Notes: generated by a model from the letters alone, not told the origin. Positions 32,701-40,819 are shown, counted from the stretch's first letter. The stretch: 45,101 nt of DNA from Clostridia bacterium (GCA_900769875.1 CAAGII010000108.1:1-45101), one strand, 5' to 3'. A program made the numbers and translations.

Positions 32701-34223
32701 TTTGCCTTGAGCGGCTCGCCGGGATTGACCAGGAGCGACAGCGAATCCGTCACCGTGCCCGCAACGAGCCTGACCGCGCCGATCTCAATCACATGCGCGG
32801 TATGGGTGTTCAGCCCCGTGGACTCGAAATCGAGCACCACCACCGCATCCTCCAGCGGACGCTCGGTCGCGTTTTCCACAATGTCGCTTTCGTCAATCAG
32901 GTAGCCCTCGCAGCCGGGGATCAGCTTGATTTTTCCCTTGGCGGCCTTGAACGCCGCCGGGAAGGACTGCAGCACGCCGTGATCGGTAATGGCCACCGCC
33001 GGATGCCCCCACTTCACCGCGCGGCCGATCAGATCGGCGGGTTCGGAAAGGCCGTCCATGGTGGACATGTTGGTGTGCATATGCAGCTCGACGCGCTTTT
33101 CCTCCGCCGTGTCCTCACGCTCGATCTTCTCCATGGGCACAAGGTCGCGCACGGAGATGGACAGCTCGTGCGCGAAATTGTCAAACATGCACTCGCCGCG
33201 CAGCTTGACGTTCATGCCCACCCTGATCTGGCTCACGCGGTCGTTGACCGCCTTGCGCTCCTCCTCGGTGATGGGCGGCGGAGGCGCGTCGCTGTCGCTC
33301 TGCCGCCTGCCAAATTGCCCCTTACGGTAGCGCATGAACACCTTGCAGAGGATGGAGGAGGTGTAGTCGGTCACGGCAAAGGTGAGCAGCAGCATTTCGC
33401 CGCCCTTGAGCTCCTTGGTTTCCAGCTTGAAGATATCGCCCTGCACCACCACCAGCCCCGAATCCGCCGCCAGCTCGCGCATTTCGACGGGACGGTCGGC
33501 GATGGAGCGGCCGATGATGGGCCTGCCGATCACATGGTCGGTCATCTGCGGGAAAAGCCCCGCGTTCTTTTTGCCGCTCTGCGCCTCCCTGGGCTCCTTG
33601 GGCGCGGAGGGCCTGCGGGGCTTTGCCGGCTTCTCCTCCGCCGCCGCTTCCTCGCCGTAGCGCTCCTGCAGCTCCTTGACGGAGTAAGCGCGCAGGCTCT
33701 GCGCGTCGCGCTCGGCTCTGAGCGCCTCCAGCCGCTTTTCCTGATCGCCTGCCACGGTCAGCTCCACCTTCACGTCCACCGCGAAGATGTCGCGAACAGC
33801 CTGCGCAAGGCGCTGCTGCACGTTCTGGCGCGCCATGTACTCCATGGAAAACGTGTCGGGGAAGGTCAGCGTTACGCGGTCACCCTGCACACGCCAGTCC
33901 ATCTGATCCATCCAGCTGACGGACGCGGGATAGTTGCGCTTGAGAAAATCGGTCAGTACCGCCTTGTAGGCGGCGATGTTCCTGAGAAAATCCTCGCCAA
34001 GCCCCGGGCTGACCACGCGCAGCGCCAGCGGGCAGCGCGGGAACACATCGCGCAGAATGCGTTCCATTTTCAGGAAGGACGCTTCCTCCACCAGCACCAT
34101 GCTTTCAAAGGTGATGTACGCCTTGCCCTGCGCGCGCACATACACCACATGCGGCGCGCGCAGCTGTCCCCGCAGATGGGGCAGCGCGGCATAGATCCTC
34201 TCCAGCAGCTCCTCGTAGCTCAA
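29793..34223 (-). CDS. polC: DNA polymerase III PolC-type, alpha subunit
   Basis: A 1476-residue PolC (Bacillus PolC is 1437). In order: N-terminal region and OB fold; PHP domain with 'ELHMHTNMSTMDG' (near 376); an inserted DEDDh 3'-5' exonuclease starting 'VVLDFESTGLNTH' (near 460); a zinc finger CTHC...CPDC (near 948-975); and the palm with 'PDIDLNFSGEYQ' (near 1001) holding catalytic aspartates. It is the replicative polymerase of low-GC-type Firmicutes. Start is TTG 34223: GGGAGG sits 7 nt upstream and the protein begins MSYEELLERI. The open frame continues upstream into ispG antisense-free sequence without homology. Confidence 0.97.
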   Translation of the reverse strand: MSYEELLERIYAALPHLRGQLRAPHVVYVRAQGKAYITFESMVLVEEASFLKMERILRDVFPRCPLALRVVSPGLGEDFLRNIAAYKAVLTDFLKRNYPASVSWMDQMDWRVQGDRVTLTFPDTFSMEYMARQNVQQRLAQAVRDIFAVDVKVELTVAGDQEKRLEALRAERDAQSLRAYSVKELQERYGEEAAAEEKPAKPRRPSAPKEPREAQSGKKNAGLFPQMTDHVIGRPIIGRSIADRPVEMRELAADSGLVVVQGDIFKLETKELKGGEMLLLTFAVTDYTSSILCKVFMRYRKGQFGRRQSDSDAPPPPITEEERKAVNDRVSQIRVGMNVKLRGECMFDNFAHELSISVRDLVPMEKIEREDTAEEKRVELHMHTNMSTMDGLSEPADLIGRAVKWGHPAVAITDHGVLQSFPAAFKAAKGKIKLIPGCEGYLIDESDIVENATERPLEDAVVVLDFESTGLNTHTAHVIEIGAVRLVAGTVTDSLSLLVNPGEPLKAKITELTGINDNMLADAETAQTAIPKLMEFIGECPIAAHNASFDASLLKTELRRLGMTWNGTVLDTLTLARKLYPEMKSFKLGSLCKHLGVSLKNAHRAVHDATATALCLARMMKDCAERGITTMKALNDELKGGAIGESWHIILLAKSQEGLVNLNRLVSIGHLDYFRRRPHMPRAMIQRYREGLIVGSACEAGELFRAVVAGESREKLRHIARFYDYLEIQPVGNNAFMVRNGEVADEEALRELNRTIVALGEELGIPVVATGDVHFLDPHHAINRAIIQAGMGYEDADLQPPLYFKTTDEMLEEFSYLGKDKCREVVIDNPRRIADQVADLRLFPKHPTGADTFQPVWEDAADNIQQMTWSTAREMYGDPLPDIVVKRLEKELRSIVGYGYCTLYNIAQKLVSKSEEDGYLVGSRGSVGSSLVARMCGITEVNALPPHYRCTHCRKGFFDVDKARYKVGVDLPDRDCPDCGNKLTKDGFDIPFEVFLGFEGDKVPDIDLNFSGEYQNKAHHYVEELFGHDHVFRAGTITGLADKTAYGYVSRYLEERGIQAGNTEKERLAAGCVGVKKTTGQHPGGMVVVPKEYEIYQFTAVQHPADDLNSDFTTTHFDFNSMHDILVKLDCLGHDDPTVLHYLKELTGIDYKDVPLDDTAVRSLFHSPQALGVTRDEIDCTTGTFGIPEFGTAFVRGMLDDTHPSTMEELLRISGLSHGTDVWLGNAQDLIVSGTAKLSECVCCRDDIMNYLIDQGVAPKMAFTTMESVRKGKGLKSEMEQAMIEQHVPAWFMDSCKKIKYMFPKGHAVAYVTMALRVAWFKVHFPQAYYAAYFTIRGDGFDAMTMLIDPDAIRQRLHEIRDGETKASAKEQQQATCLELVLEMRMRGIRFLPVDLYKSDVSRFLIEDGNLRCPFTSLAGLGESAALPIVEARRSGPFLSVEDLKERGRVGAGVIELLRQHGSLMGMSESSQISMF

Positions 34224-34255
34224 GAGCGCCCCTCCCTTCGTATGCCGGATGCGTA

Positions 34256-35314
34256 TCAGGCCTGCCTGAGCGCGGCGATCTCGCGTACCTTCGCGATAAG
34301 CGCTGCGGCAAGGTCGCCCTCGATGCGGACGGGCGTGCCGCCCTTCACAAACAGCGCGCCCACGCCGTCGCCGCCCGCAATGCCCACGTCGGCCTCGCGC
34401 GCCTCGCCGGGGCCGTTGACCACACAGCCCATCACCGCCACCCTGAGCGGCACCCTGATATCCTGCAGCTCCCTTTCCACGCGCGCGGCAATGCCCGCCA
34501 CGTCGATGCGCGTGCGCCCGCAGGTGGGACAGCTGACCAGCTGCACACCCGTGCCGCGAAGTCCCAGCGCGCGCAGGATATCCCACGCCGCCTTCGCCTC
34601 GGGCAGCGGATCGCCCGACAGGCTGACGCGGATGGTATCGCCGATGCCGTGCGCAAGCAGGCTGCCGATGCCAATCGCGCTCTTGATGGTGCCCTGCCCC
34701 GGCAGACCCGCCTCCGTCACGCCCACATGCAGCGGATAATCGCAGGTGCGGGACGCAAGCTCATAGGCCTCGATGGTCAGACGCACGTCGCTGCTCTTCA
34801 TGCTCAGCACAATGTCCTCAAAGCCGGCGCGCTCCAGCATGCGCGCATGCCGCATGGCGCTCTCCACCATGCCCTGCGCCGTGACGCCGCCATGGCGCTC
34901 AAGCAGATCGCGCTCCAGCGAGCCGCTGTTCACGCCGATGCGGATGGGGATATGGTGCGCCCGCGCACAATCCGCCACCGTGCGCACATTCGCCTCCCCG
35001 CCCACATTACCGGGGTTGATGCGCAGCTTGGCGATGCCGTTTTCCGCCGCCATCACGGCCAGACGATGGTCGAAATGGATATCCGCCACCAGCGGCACGC
35101 TTGATCCATCCACCAGCTCACGCACGGCGCGCGCGCAGCTTTCATCATACACGCTGACACGGACGATGTCGCACCCCGCCTCCGCCAGCGCGCGGATCTG
35201 CGCAAGCGTCGCCGGCACATCGTCAGTGCGCGTGTTGGTCATGCTCTGCACCCATACGGGATTTCCCCCGCCCATGACGAGGCTTCCCACCGAAACCGTC
35301 CTTCCGGCACTCAT
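34256..35314 (-). CDS. ispG: 4-Hydroxy-3-methylbut-2-enyl-diphosphate synthase
   Basis: A 352-residue bacterial-type IspG/GcpE. The TIM barrel carries 'VQSMTNTRTDD', 'RINPGNVG' and 'IGVNSGSL', and the [4Fe-4S] cysteines are C262 and C265 ('SCPTCGR') and C297 ('GCVVNGPGE'). It converts MEcPP to HMBPP in the MEP isoprenoid pathway, two steps from the end; dxr, the committed step, is two genes upstream. AAGGAGG lies 9 nt before the ATG. It occupies the position of proS in the Bacillus rasP-proS-polC order. Confidence 0.97.
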   Translation of the reverse strand: MSAGRTVSVGSLVMGGGNPVWVQSMTNTRTDDVPATLAQIRALAEAGCDIVRVSVYDESCARAVRELVDGSSVPLVADIHFDHRLAVMAAENGIAKLRINPGNVGGEANVRTVADCARAHHIPIRIGVNSGSLERDLLERHGGVTAQGMVESAMRHARMLERAGFEDIVLSMKSSDVRLTIEAYELASRTCDYPLHVGVTEAGLPGQGTIKSAIGIGSLLAHGIGDTIRVSLSGDPLPEAKAAWDILRALGLRGTGVQLVSCPTCGRTRIDVAGIAARVERELQDIRVPLRVAVMGCVVNGPGEAREADVGIAGGDGVGALFVKGGTPVRIEGDLAAALIAKVREIAALRQA

Positions 35315-35334
35315 TGCTGTTTCCTCCTTCGCGT

Positions 35335-36426
35335 TTACTGGAACAGACGCATCACGTCCTTGAAGGTAAAGAAGATCATCACCGCAAACAGGAAGCCCAT
35401 GCCGACAAGGTGCACCATCGCTTCCTTCTCCGGGGGCACGGGCTTGCGGCGCACAGCCTCCACCAGATGGAACACAAGGCGCGAACCGTCCAGCCCGGGT
35501 ATGGGCAGAAGATTCATCACGCCCAGATTGATGGACAGCACCACCATCAGGTTGATGAATGCCAGCGCGCCGCCCTCGCGCACCTCGCGGCTGACAAAGG
35601 TCACCACGCCCACGGGGCCGGAGGTCTGGTCAAGCCCCTCGCCGGTCGTCACCAGCTCACGGAGCGCGCCGAGGATCATGCCGCTCGCGTTGACGCACAC
35701 GCTCCAGCTCGCGCTCAGGCTTTCGCCCGCCGTCAGGCGCCTTGTCGCCACACGCTCGCCGCCCGCCGCGTCCGTGACCATGCGCGGCGTGCTCTGGATG
35801 GTCACCTGCATGTAGGCGCGACCCTCCTCCTGTACCCATACAGGCGTCACGTCCGCCGCGACCCACTCGTCGCCGCGCAGCGCCTCCACATGCAGCGGCG
35901 CGTCGCCGGGGCGGTAGGAGGCGATCATGTCAGTCAGCGTCTGCACCGTACCGTCGCGCACATCCCTGCCGTTGACCACGCACACAAGGTCGCCGTCGCG
36001 CAGACCCGCCGCATACGCGGGACCCGCGGGATCCACCTGCACAAGCACCGGATCGTAGCTGTACACGCCCACAAGACAGTAAAAGCCAAACAGCACCGCA
36101 AAGGCAAGCACGAAGTTCATAAGCGGGCCCATCGCCACACAGAACATGCGCTTCCACACATTCTGGTTGTTGTACGCGCGCGGATCCTTGCCGTGCGTTC
36201 CCTTCGCGTCATCCTCGCCGTAGAAGGCGCAGTAGCCCCCCAGCGGAATGGCGCGCAGCGAAAAGGCTGTTTCATGCCTGCGGCTCTTCCAGCCCAGCAG
36301 CTTCGGGCCAAAGCCGATGGAAAACTCCATCACGTCAATCCCCATCAGCCTCGCGGCAAAGAAATGCCCCGCCTCATGCACCATGATTAAGACGCCTAGC
36401 AGCACAATGGCAATCAACACATACAT
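35335..36426 (-). CDS. rseP: Site-2 protease RseP/RasP
   Basis: A 363-residue M50 intramembrane zinc metalloprotease. HEAGH (17-21) is in the first membrane helix, one PDZ domain occupies about 120-200 ('DPAGPAYAAGLRDGDLVCVVNG'), and the third metal ligand is in 'PIPGLDGSRL' near residue 305. It cleaves transmembrane segments of anti-sigma factors and remnant signal peptides (established for RseP/RasP). AGGAGG is somewhat distant (about 12 nt). Flanked by dxr and ispG at 20-25 nt spacing. Confidence 0.96.
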   Translation of the reverse strand: MYVLIAIVLLGVLIMVHEAGHFFAARLMGIDVMEFSIGFGPKLLGWKSRRHETAFSLRAIPLGGYCAFYGEDDAKGTHGKDPRAYNNQNVWKRMFCVAMGPLMNFVLAFAVLFGFYCLVGVYSYDPVLVQVDPAGPAYAAGLRDGDLVCVVNGRDVRDGTVQTLTDMIASYRPGDAPLHVEALRGDEWVAADVTPVWVQEEGRAYMQVTIQSTPRMVTDAAGGERVATRRLTAGESLSASWSVCVNASGMILGALRELVTTGEGLDQTSGPVGVVTFVSREVREGGALAFINLMVVLSINLGVMNLLPIPGLDGSRLVFHLVEAVRRKPVPPEKEAMVHLVGMGFLFAVMIFFTFKDVMRLFQ

Positions 36427-36451
36427 GCGCTACCTATTCCTCCCATTTCCG

Positions 36452-37603
36452 TCAGGTCGCGGCGTGCGCGAGGCGATCGGCCACCACGCGCCGCGCGAGG
36501 CGATCAGCCTCATAAATATCATCCAGCGTATCGGCAGGCAGATGACCCAGCCGGTCAAGCGCAAGGCGCACCATGTCCGTGATCTGCCCGAAGGTGATCT
36601 CATCGCGCAGAAACGCCGCCACAGCCGCCTCGTTCGCGCCGTTGAGCACCGTGCAGGCGGCGCCTCCGGTACGCAGACACTCCGCCGCCATGCGCGTGGC
36701 GGGGAATTTGTCCTCGTCGGGGCGCTCGAAGGTCAGCTGGCCAAGCGCAAACAGATCCAGCGGCGCGCCGCCCGTGGGCAGCCGCTCGGGATACGCCATG
36801 GCGTACTGGATGGGCACGCGCATATCGGGTATGCCAAGCTGCGCCAGCACTGCGCCGTCCGCAAACTCTACGGCGGAATGCACGATCGACTGGGGATGCA
36901 CCACCACCTGAATCTTTTCCGGCGGCATATCAAAGAGCCAGCGCGCCTCCATGATCTCCAGCGCCTTGTTGAACATGCTGGCGGAATCCACCGTGATCTT
37001 CGCGCCCATCGACCAGTTCGGGTGACGGAGCGCCTCCGCGCGCGTCGCCTGGCGGATGCGCTCCTTCGTCCATGTGCGGAAGGGGCCGCCGCTGGCGGTG
37101 AGCAGCAATCGCGTGGGCTGATTGCCCCTTGCGCCTTCCAGGCACTGGAAGATCGCGCTGTGCTCCGAATCCACAGGCAGCAGAGGCTTTCCCGCCCTGC
37201 GAGACGCCTCCATCACCATATGCCCGCCCGTGACGAGCGCTTCCTTGTTGGCCAGCAGCACCTGACGGCCTGCGGCAAGCGCATCCATCACGCTCTGCAA
37301 TCCGGCGATGCCCACCACGCTCACCAGCACGGCGTCTACGTCGATCACGGCGGCGGCATGCAGCGCCTCCCTGCCCATTACCCACTCGCAGAAGCGCAGA
37401 TCGGACGGGATATCCTCCATGGGGATGGGCTCCACCAGCCCCGCAAGGCGGGGGCGGAATTCGCGCACCTGCGCAAAGAGCAGCTCGCGGTTGCACTTCG
37501 CCGTCAGCGCCGCAACCTGATAGCGGTCGGGATGCAGCCTGACGAGCGACAGCGCCTGTGTGCCGATGGAGCCCGTGGAGCCAAGAATGGATATGGTTGA
37601 CAT
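36452..37603 (-). CDS. dxr: 1-Deoxy-D-xylulose 5-phosphate reductoisomerase
   Basis: A 383-residue Dxr. The NADPH loop is GSTGSIG (8-14); 'LLANKEALVTGG', 'PVDSEHSAIFQCL', 'TASGGPFR' and 'HPNWSMGAKITVDSASM' are signature segments, with catalytic acidic residues in the DSEHSA and 'NGANEAAV' stretches. It turns DXP into MEP, the committed step of the non-mevalonate route. AGGAGG lies 8 nt before ATG 37603. Part of the frr-to-polC transcription unit. Confidence 0.97.
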   Translation of the reverse strand: MSTISILGSTGSIGTQALSLVRLHPDRYQVAALTAKCNRELLFAQVREFRPRLAGLVEPIPMEDIPSDLRFCEWVMGREALHAAAVIDVDAVLVSVVGIAGLQSVMDALAAGRQVLLANKEALVTGGHMVMEASRRAGKPLLPVDSEHSAIFQCLEGARGNQPTRLLLTASGGPFRTWTKERIRQATRAEALRHPNWSMGAKITVDSASMFNKALEIMEARWLFDMPPEKIQVVVHPQSIVHSAVEFADGAVLAQLGIPDMRVPIQYAMAYPERLPTGGAPLDLFALGQLTFERPDEDKFPATRMAAECLRTGGAACTVLNGANEAAVAAFLRDEITFGQITDMVRLALDRLGHLPADTLDDIYEADRLARRVVADRLAHAAT

Positions 37604-37626
37604 GACAGCGCCTCCTGTATGAATGC

Positions 37627-37680
37627 CGAATGCGCAATCCAGGCCTGCCCATGCTTCAGGCAGGCCGGATCACGCATTCG
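37627..37680. other. Large two-tier inverted repeat between cdsA and dxr
   Basis: Outer arms CGAATGCG/CGCATTCG (37627-37634, 37673-37680) enclose inner arms GGCCTGCC/GGCAGGCC (37642-37649, 37659-37666), with partial pairing between. No T-run follows on either strand, so it is not a classic terminator. It fills most of the 112-bp gap inside an otherwise tight operon. Confidence 0.75.
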
Positions 37681-37715
37681 CCAGATCGTTTCATCCGTAT
37701 GCACCTGTGCCCGCG

Positions 37716-38546
37716 TCACACGAGCGAGCCTGCGGACAGAATCCGCACGCAGAATACCACCACCGCCATGAACAGGATGCTGTCCATCCGGTCAAGCATG
37801 CCGCCGTGCCCGGGGAAGAGATTGGAGAAATCCTTGATGCCGCAGTGGCGCTTGACCAGCGACGCAAACAGATCGCCCAGCTGGCTCGCCACGCCGCCGA
37901 TCACGCCCATGAGGAGGTAGCTCCACCATCTGGGGAGCAGCGCCTCCACTTCAGGCGTGCATGTCCAGTGCGCGATCAGCGCAATGAGCGCGGCGGCGAT
38001 CACCGCGCCGCAGAGCCCGCCGATGGCGCCCGAAATCGTTTTGTTGGGGCTGACCGCCGGGCAGAATTTCGGCCCGCGCAGCGTGCTGCCTACAAAATAG
38101 GCCATGGTATCGCACAGAATCGGCACCGCCAGCACCAGGCTGAGCAGCACCCGCTGCAGCTCCACCGGCTGCACAAAGGCAAGCGCCATGATGCACAGCC
38201 CCGGCAGCAGTACCGAAAACAGGGGAAGCAGGCTCATGAGCGCATCGTCAAGCCTCGGCTCGGAGCGGAAAACCACATGCCCCATGGTCAAAAGGCATGC
38301 GCTCATCATCAGCACCACCAGCATGGTCGTACCGAAATAATGCGTCATGGGCACGGACAGCACCACCACGCACCAGGTCGGCCACGATACCGGGCGATGT
38401 CCCGCCACCGTCAGCGCGCGGTACTCCTCATGCACCGCAAAGCATATGCTCAGCATCGCCGCCGCACCCACGACAGCGCCGCCGAAGCACAGCACCACCA
38501 CCAAGGCCAGCAGCAGAATCGCACCTGTCACAATCCGTTGACCCAT
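37716..38546 (-). CDS. cdsA: Phosphatidate cytidylyltransferase
   Basis: A 276-residue polytopic membrane protein ending in the CDP-diglyceride synthase signature 'SLVKRHCGIKDFSNLFPGHG' (about 229-248) plus 'GMLDRMDS'. It makes CDP-diacylglycerol from phosphatidate and CTP, the branch point to phospholipids. About eight hydrophobic segments precede the signature. The ribosome binding site GAGGAG is only 2-4 nt from ATG 38546. It lies 69 nt downstream of uppS. Confidence 0.96.
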   Translation of the reverse strand: MGQRIVTGAILLLALVVVLCFGGAVVGAAAMLSICFAVHEEYRALTVAGHRPVSWPTWCVVVLSVPMTHYFGTTMLVVLMMSACLLTMGHVVFRSEPRLDDALMSLLPLFSVLLPGLCIMALAFVQPVELQRVLLSLVLAVPILCDTMAYFVGSTLRGPKFCPAVSPNKTISGAIGGLCGAVIAAALIALIAHWTCTPEVEALLPRWWSYLLMGVIGGVASQLGDLFASLVKRHCGIKDFSNLFPGHGGMLDRMDSILFMAVVVFCVRILSAGSLV

Positions 38547-38615
38547 GGCTCCTCATCCCCCTTCTGCAAGACAGCAGCAGTATACCCGGCCAATATGAAC
38601 TGGATATGGCGCATC

Positions 38616-39380
38616 TCAGGCCTTTCTGCCGCCAAAGCGGCGGTTGCGCCCGCCAAACGCCGTCAGCTGTTCGTCATAGCAGCGCACGTCAAAATCAGGC
38701 CACAGCACCTTCGGAAACATGAACTCCGCATAGGCGCACTGCCAGAGCAGAAAATTGCTCAGGCGCATCTCGCCGCTGGTGCGGATCAGAAGATCCACAT
38801 CCGGCTGCCCTGCGGTGTACAGGTGCGCGGCAAAGGACGCCTCGTTGATATCGTCCGGCCGCATTTGCCCGGCAGCCACAAGCTCCGCCAGCTCGCGCGC
38901 CGCGCGCGTCAGCTCGCTCCGTCCGCCATAGTTGATGGCGATGTTCAGCTTGAGGCCCGTGTTGGAGGCCGTCCGCGTCTCCGCCTGCACGAGCGCCTCC
39001 TGCTGATGCGCGGGCAGGCCGCTCTTGTCGCCAAGAATGAGGATGCGCACATTCTCCGCGTCCAGCTCGTCGATCTCGGAGGCGAAGTATTCCAGAATCA
39101 GCTGCATCAGCGCGGCCACCTCCTCCGGGCTGCGCGACCAGTTCTCCGTGGAAAAGGCGTAAATGGTCAGCACCTCGATGCCCAGATGGCTTGTGTGGCG
39201 GATGATCTCGCGCAGCGCCTCCGTGCCCTGCCGGTGACCCATGGCTACATTCAGCTTATGCTTTTTGGCCCAGCGGCCATTCCCGTCCATGATGATGCCC
39301 ACATGGCGGGGCAGGCGCGGGAAATCCTCCCTGCGCATGGGCGTGTACGCGCCCTTGTGTCCCTTAGAAAACCAGCCCAT
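38616..39380 (-). CDS. uppS: Isoprenyl transferase (undecaprenyl diphosphate synthase)
   Basis: A 254-residue cis-prenyltransferase: 'IIMDGNGRWAKKH' (29-41; Asp32 binds metal-diphosphate), 'GHRQGTEALREI', 'TIYAFSTENW' and the C-terminal 'DLLIRTSGEMRLSNFL' with 'WQCAYAEFMF' are all conserved. It builds the C55 lipid carrier used by peptidoglycan and by the sugar transferase encoded at 4.3 kb. ATG 39380 is preferred over an in-frame TTG at 39386 because GAGGAG is then 7-8 nt away. The upstream small gene stops 2 nt before it. Confidence 0.96.
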   Translation of the reverse strand: MGWFSKGHKGAYTPMRREDFPRLPRHVGIIMDGNGRWAKKHKLNVAMGHRQGTEALREIIRHTSHLGIEVLTIYAFSTENWSRSPEEVAALMQLILEYFASEIDELDAENVRILILGDKSGLPAHQQEALVQAETRTASNTGLKLNIAINYGGRSELTRAARELAELVAAGQMRPDDINEASFAAHLYTAGQPDVDLLIRTSGEMRLSNFLLWQCAYAEFMFPKVLWPDFDVRCYDEQLTAFGGRNRRFGGRKA

Positions 39381-39382
39381 GC

Positions 39383-39595
39383 TCAAGTCTCCTCTCCGGC
39401 AGCCTCACCGGGATCGCCATCCTCAAATCTGGCAGCCACCAGCTCATTTTGGCGTACACGAATCACGCGCAGCGTACCCTCACTGCGCGTGGAGCGCGGG
39501 GCGGAGGTCACGGTCACCCGCGGCTCCTGCCCCTGATGGCGTAACGTTTCCAGAGCCTGCTCAAGCGGCATGCCCAGCAGCTGATACGCCTGCAT
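39383..39595 (-). CDS. Small conserved-position protein between frr and uppS
   Basis: A 70-residue protein with an amphipathic first half ('QAYQLLGMPLEQALETLRHQG', read about 2-22) then beta-like 'RVTVTSAPRS' and 'TLRVIRVRQNELVAARF' strands and an acidic tail. I do not recognise a family. Its start ATG overlaps the frr stop (TGATG) with GGAGG 4 nt upstream, and its stop lies 2 nt before the uppS ATG, so it looks genuinely translated and coupled to both neighbours. Confidence 0.7.
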   Translation of the reverse strand: MQAYQLLGMPLEQALETLRHQGQEPRVTVTSAPRSTRSEGTLRVIRVRQNELVAARFEDGDPGEAAGEET

Positions 39596-40155
39596 CAAAC
39601 CTCCATGATCTCCTTTTCCTTGGCGGCGCAGATGGCGTCCACATCCTTGATCGCCTGATCGGTCAGCTTCTGCAGATCCTCCTCCGCCTTGCGCTGATCG
39701 TCCTCGGTGATTTCGGAGTTCTTCTTGAGCTTCTTCACCTGCTCGATGGCGTCGCGGCGAATCGAGCGGATGGCGACCTTTGCATCTTCCGCCTGCTTCT
39801 TGGCCATCTTGGTCAGATCGCGGCGGCGCTCCTCGTTCAGCTCGGGGAACACCAGACGCACCACCTTGCCGTCGTTGGAGGGGTTGAGGCCCAAATCGCT
39901 CTTCTGGATCGCCTTCTCAATATCGCGGATCATCTTGCTGTCCCAGGGAGCGATCACCAGCAGCCGGGGCTCGGGACTGGAGATGTTGCCCACCTGATTG
40001 AGCGGCGTGGGCGTGCCATAGTAATCGACCGTGATGCGGTCAAGCAGCTTGGGATTGGCGCGGCCGGCACGCAGACCGACCATATCGCGCTGGTACACAG
40101 CAGCGGATTTTTCCATTTTATCCTTGGCAGTGGCGGCAATTTCCTTGATCGTCAT
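39595..40155 (-). CDS. frr: Ribosome recycling factor
   Basis: A 186-residue RRF. 'LRAGRANPKLLDRITVDYYG' (28-47) is the family signature, followed by 'TPLNQVGNIS', 'APWDSKMIRDIEKAI' and 'NDGKVVRLVFPELNEERR'. With EF-G it splits post-termination ribosomes. AAGGAGG lies 11 nt before ATG 40155 and a separate promoter precedes it, so frr heads the long frr-uppS-cdsA-dxr-rseP-ispG-polC unit. pyrH, normally adjacent, is displaced by ~0.8 kb. Confidence 0.97.
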   Translation of the reverse strand: MTIKEIAATAKDKMEKSAAVYQRDMVGLRAGRANPKLLDRITVDYYGTPTPLNQVGNISSPEPRLLVIAPWDSKMIRDIEKAIQKSDLGLNPSNDGKVVRLVFPELNEERRRDLTKMAKKQAEDAKVAIRSIRRDAIEQVKKLKKNSEITEDDQRKAEEDLQKLTDQAIKDVDAICAAKEKEIMEV

Positions 40156-40193
40156 AGCAGTTCAGCCTCCTTGCGACATGCTTTGCTGATACT

Positions 40194-40222
40194 ATTTTAT
40201 ACGGTTTTGCCCAAAATGGCAA
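40194..40222 (-). promoter_or_regulatory. Probable promoter of the frr operon
   Basis: Minus strand TTGCCA (40217-40222), 17 nt, TAAAAT (40194-40199), 39 nt before frr and downstream of the preceding terminator. Confidence 0.65.
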
Positions 40223-40253
40223 GTACCAATTGCGCGTTTGCACCTCCGGGCGT

Positions 40254-40293
40254 AAAAATGCCCCGGAAGGTCGATCCTGACGCTTCCGGGGCA
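40254..40293 (-). terminator. Intrinsic terminator of the small exported protein gene
   Basis: A perfect 11-bp stem TGCCCCGGAAG/CTTCCGGGGCA (40259-40269, 40283-40293), followed on the minus strand by TTTTT. It begins 7 nt after the stop of the small gene. Confidence 0.9.
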
Positions 40294-40299
40294 GCGGAG

Positions 40300-40605
40300 T
40301 CACGCATCCACATACAGGCCGTAGTGACACTGCTTTGCGCCGTGCACCTTGCCGATTTTGGTTTTGACCGTATCACTGCGATAATCCTCCCGCACGAGCA
40401 GCAGCGCGTTTTCATAGGTGCCGGGAAGCGCCTCGCGCTCCTCGCCCTCCACATACAGGCGGCAGGAGGTGTTTTTCATATCCAGCATTTCCTTGGTGAT
40501 GGTCACGCGGCTCGCGGCCTCCATAAAACTGGCGCGGCTGAGCATGCCCATCAGCAGCACGGCTGCCATCAGAACGCCTCCGATCGGTTTCATATGATTG
40601 AGCAT
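40300..40605 (-). CDS. Small exported hypothetical protein between pyrH and frr
   Basis: A 101-residue protein of unknown family. Residues ~8-28 form a hydrophobic signal or anchor ('GGVLMAAVLLMGMLSRA'), followed by a polar domain with two cysteines ('NTSCRLYVEG', 'AKQCHYGLYVDA') that could form a disulfide outside the cell. GAAAGG lies 9 nt before ATG 40605; another ATG at 40614 is too close to it. A promoter ~190 nt upstream and a terminator 7 nt downstream make it a self-contained gene, which supports it being real. Confidence 0.65.
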   Translation of the reverse strand: MLNHMKPIGGVLMAAVLLMGMLSRASFMEAASRVTITKEMLDMKNTSCRLYVEGEEREALPGTYENALLLVREDYRSDTVKTKIGKVHGAKQCHYGLYVDA

Positions 40606-40660
40606 AAGCAACATCCTTTCACTTGCGTCGGCGTGCGCCGCGGCGGCTCCGCGGCTTCAG

Positions 40661-40707
40661 GCGAAAACGATGCAGATGTCATATCTGGTTCATCAAATCG
40701 TTTTCGC
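40661..40707. other. 11-bp perfect inverted repeat in the leader of the small exported gene
   Basis: GCGAAAACGAT (40661-40671) pairs with ATCGTTTTCGC (40697-40707); the 25-nt loop contains a nested CAGAT/ATCTG pair. In the minus-strand transcript, further GC-rich pairing (CCGCGG repeats, 40637-40654) lies between it and the ribosome binding site. The remaining 40710-40925 sequence is AT-richer and holds only the promoter at 40792-40819 that I can support. Confidence 0.75.
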
Positions 40708-40791
40708 ATGGTTTTCGTCCCACGCTGTGTTCTCATAGAATTTGCAGGAGTCCCCCTCTATTCCTGCCATATTGTGCCTGTCACAGGCTAT

Positions 40792-40819
40792 ATTATACTC
40801 GTTTTTCATGAAAATGCAA
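40792..40819 (-). promoter_or_regulatory. Promoter of the small exported protein gene
   Basis: Minus strand TTGCAT (40814-40819), 16 nt, TATAAT (40792-40797). It predicts a ~180-nt structured leader. Confidence 0.65.

Noticed and set aside
28878..34739. Plus-strand open frame of nearly 2000 codons opposite polC
   Set aside because: It mirrors polC codons in a high-GC genome, shows low-complexity His/Arg/Ala composition and no domain; polC explains the region fully.
40637..40811. Plus-strand open frames opposite the leader of the small exported gene
   Set aside because: No ribosome binding site or plausible protein composition; the structured leader and promoter are on the other strand.
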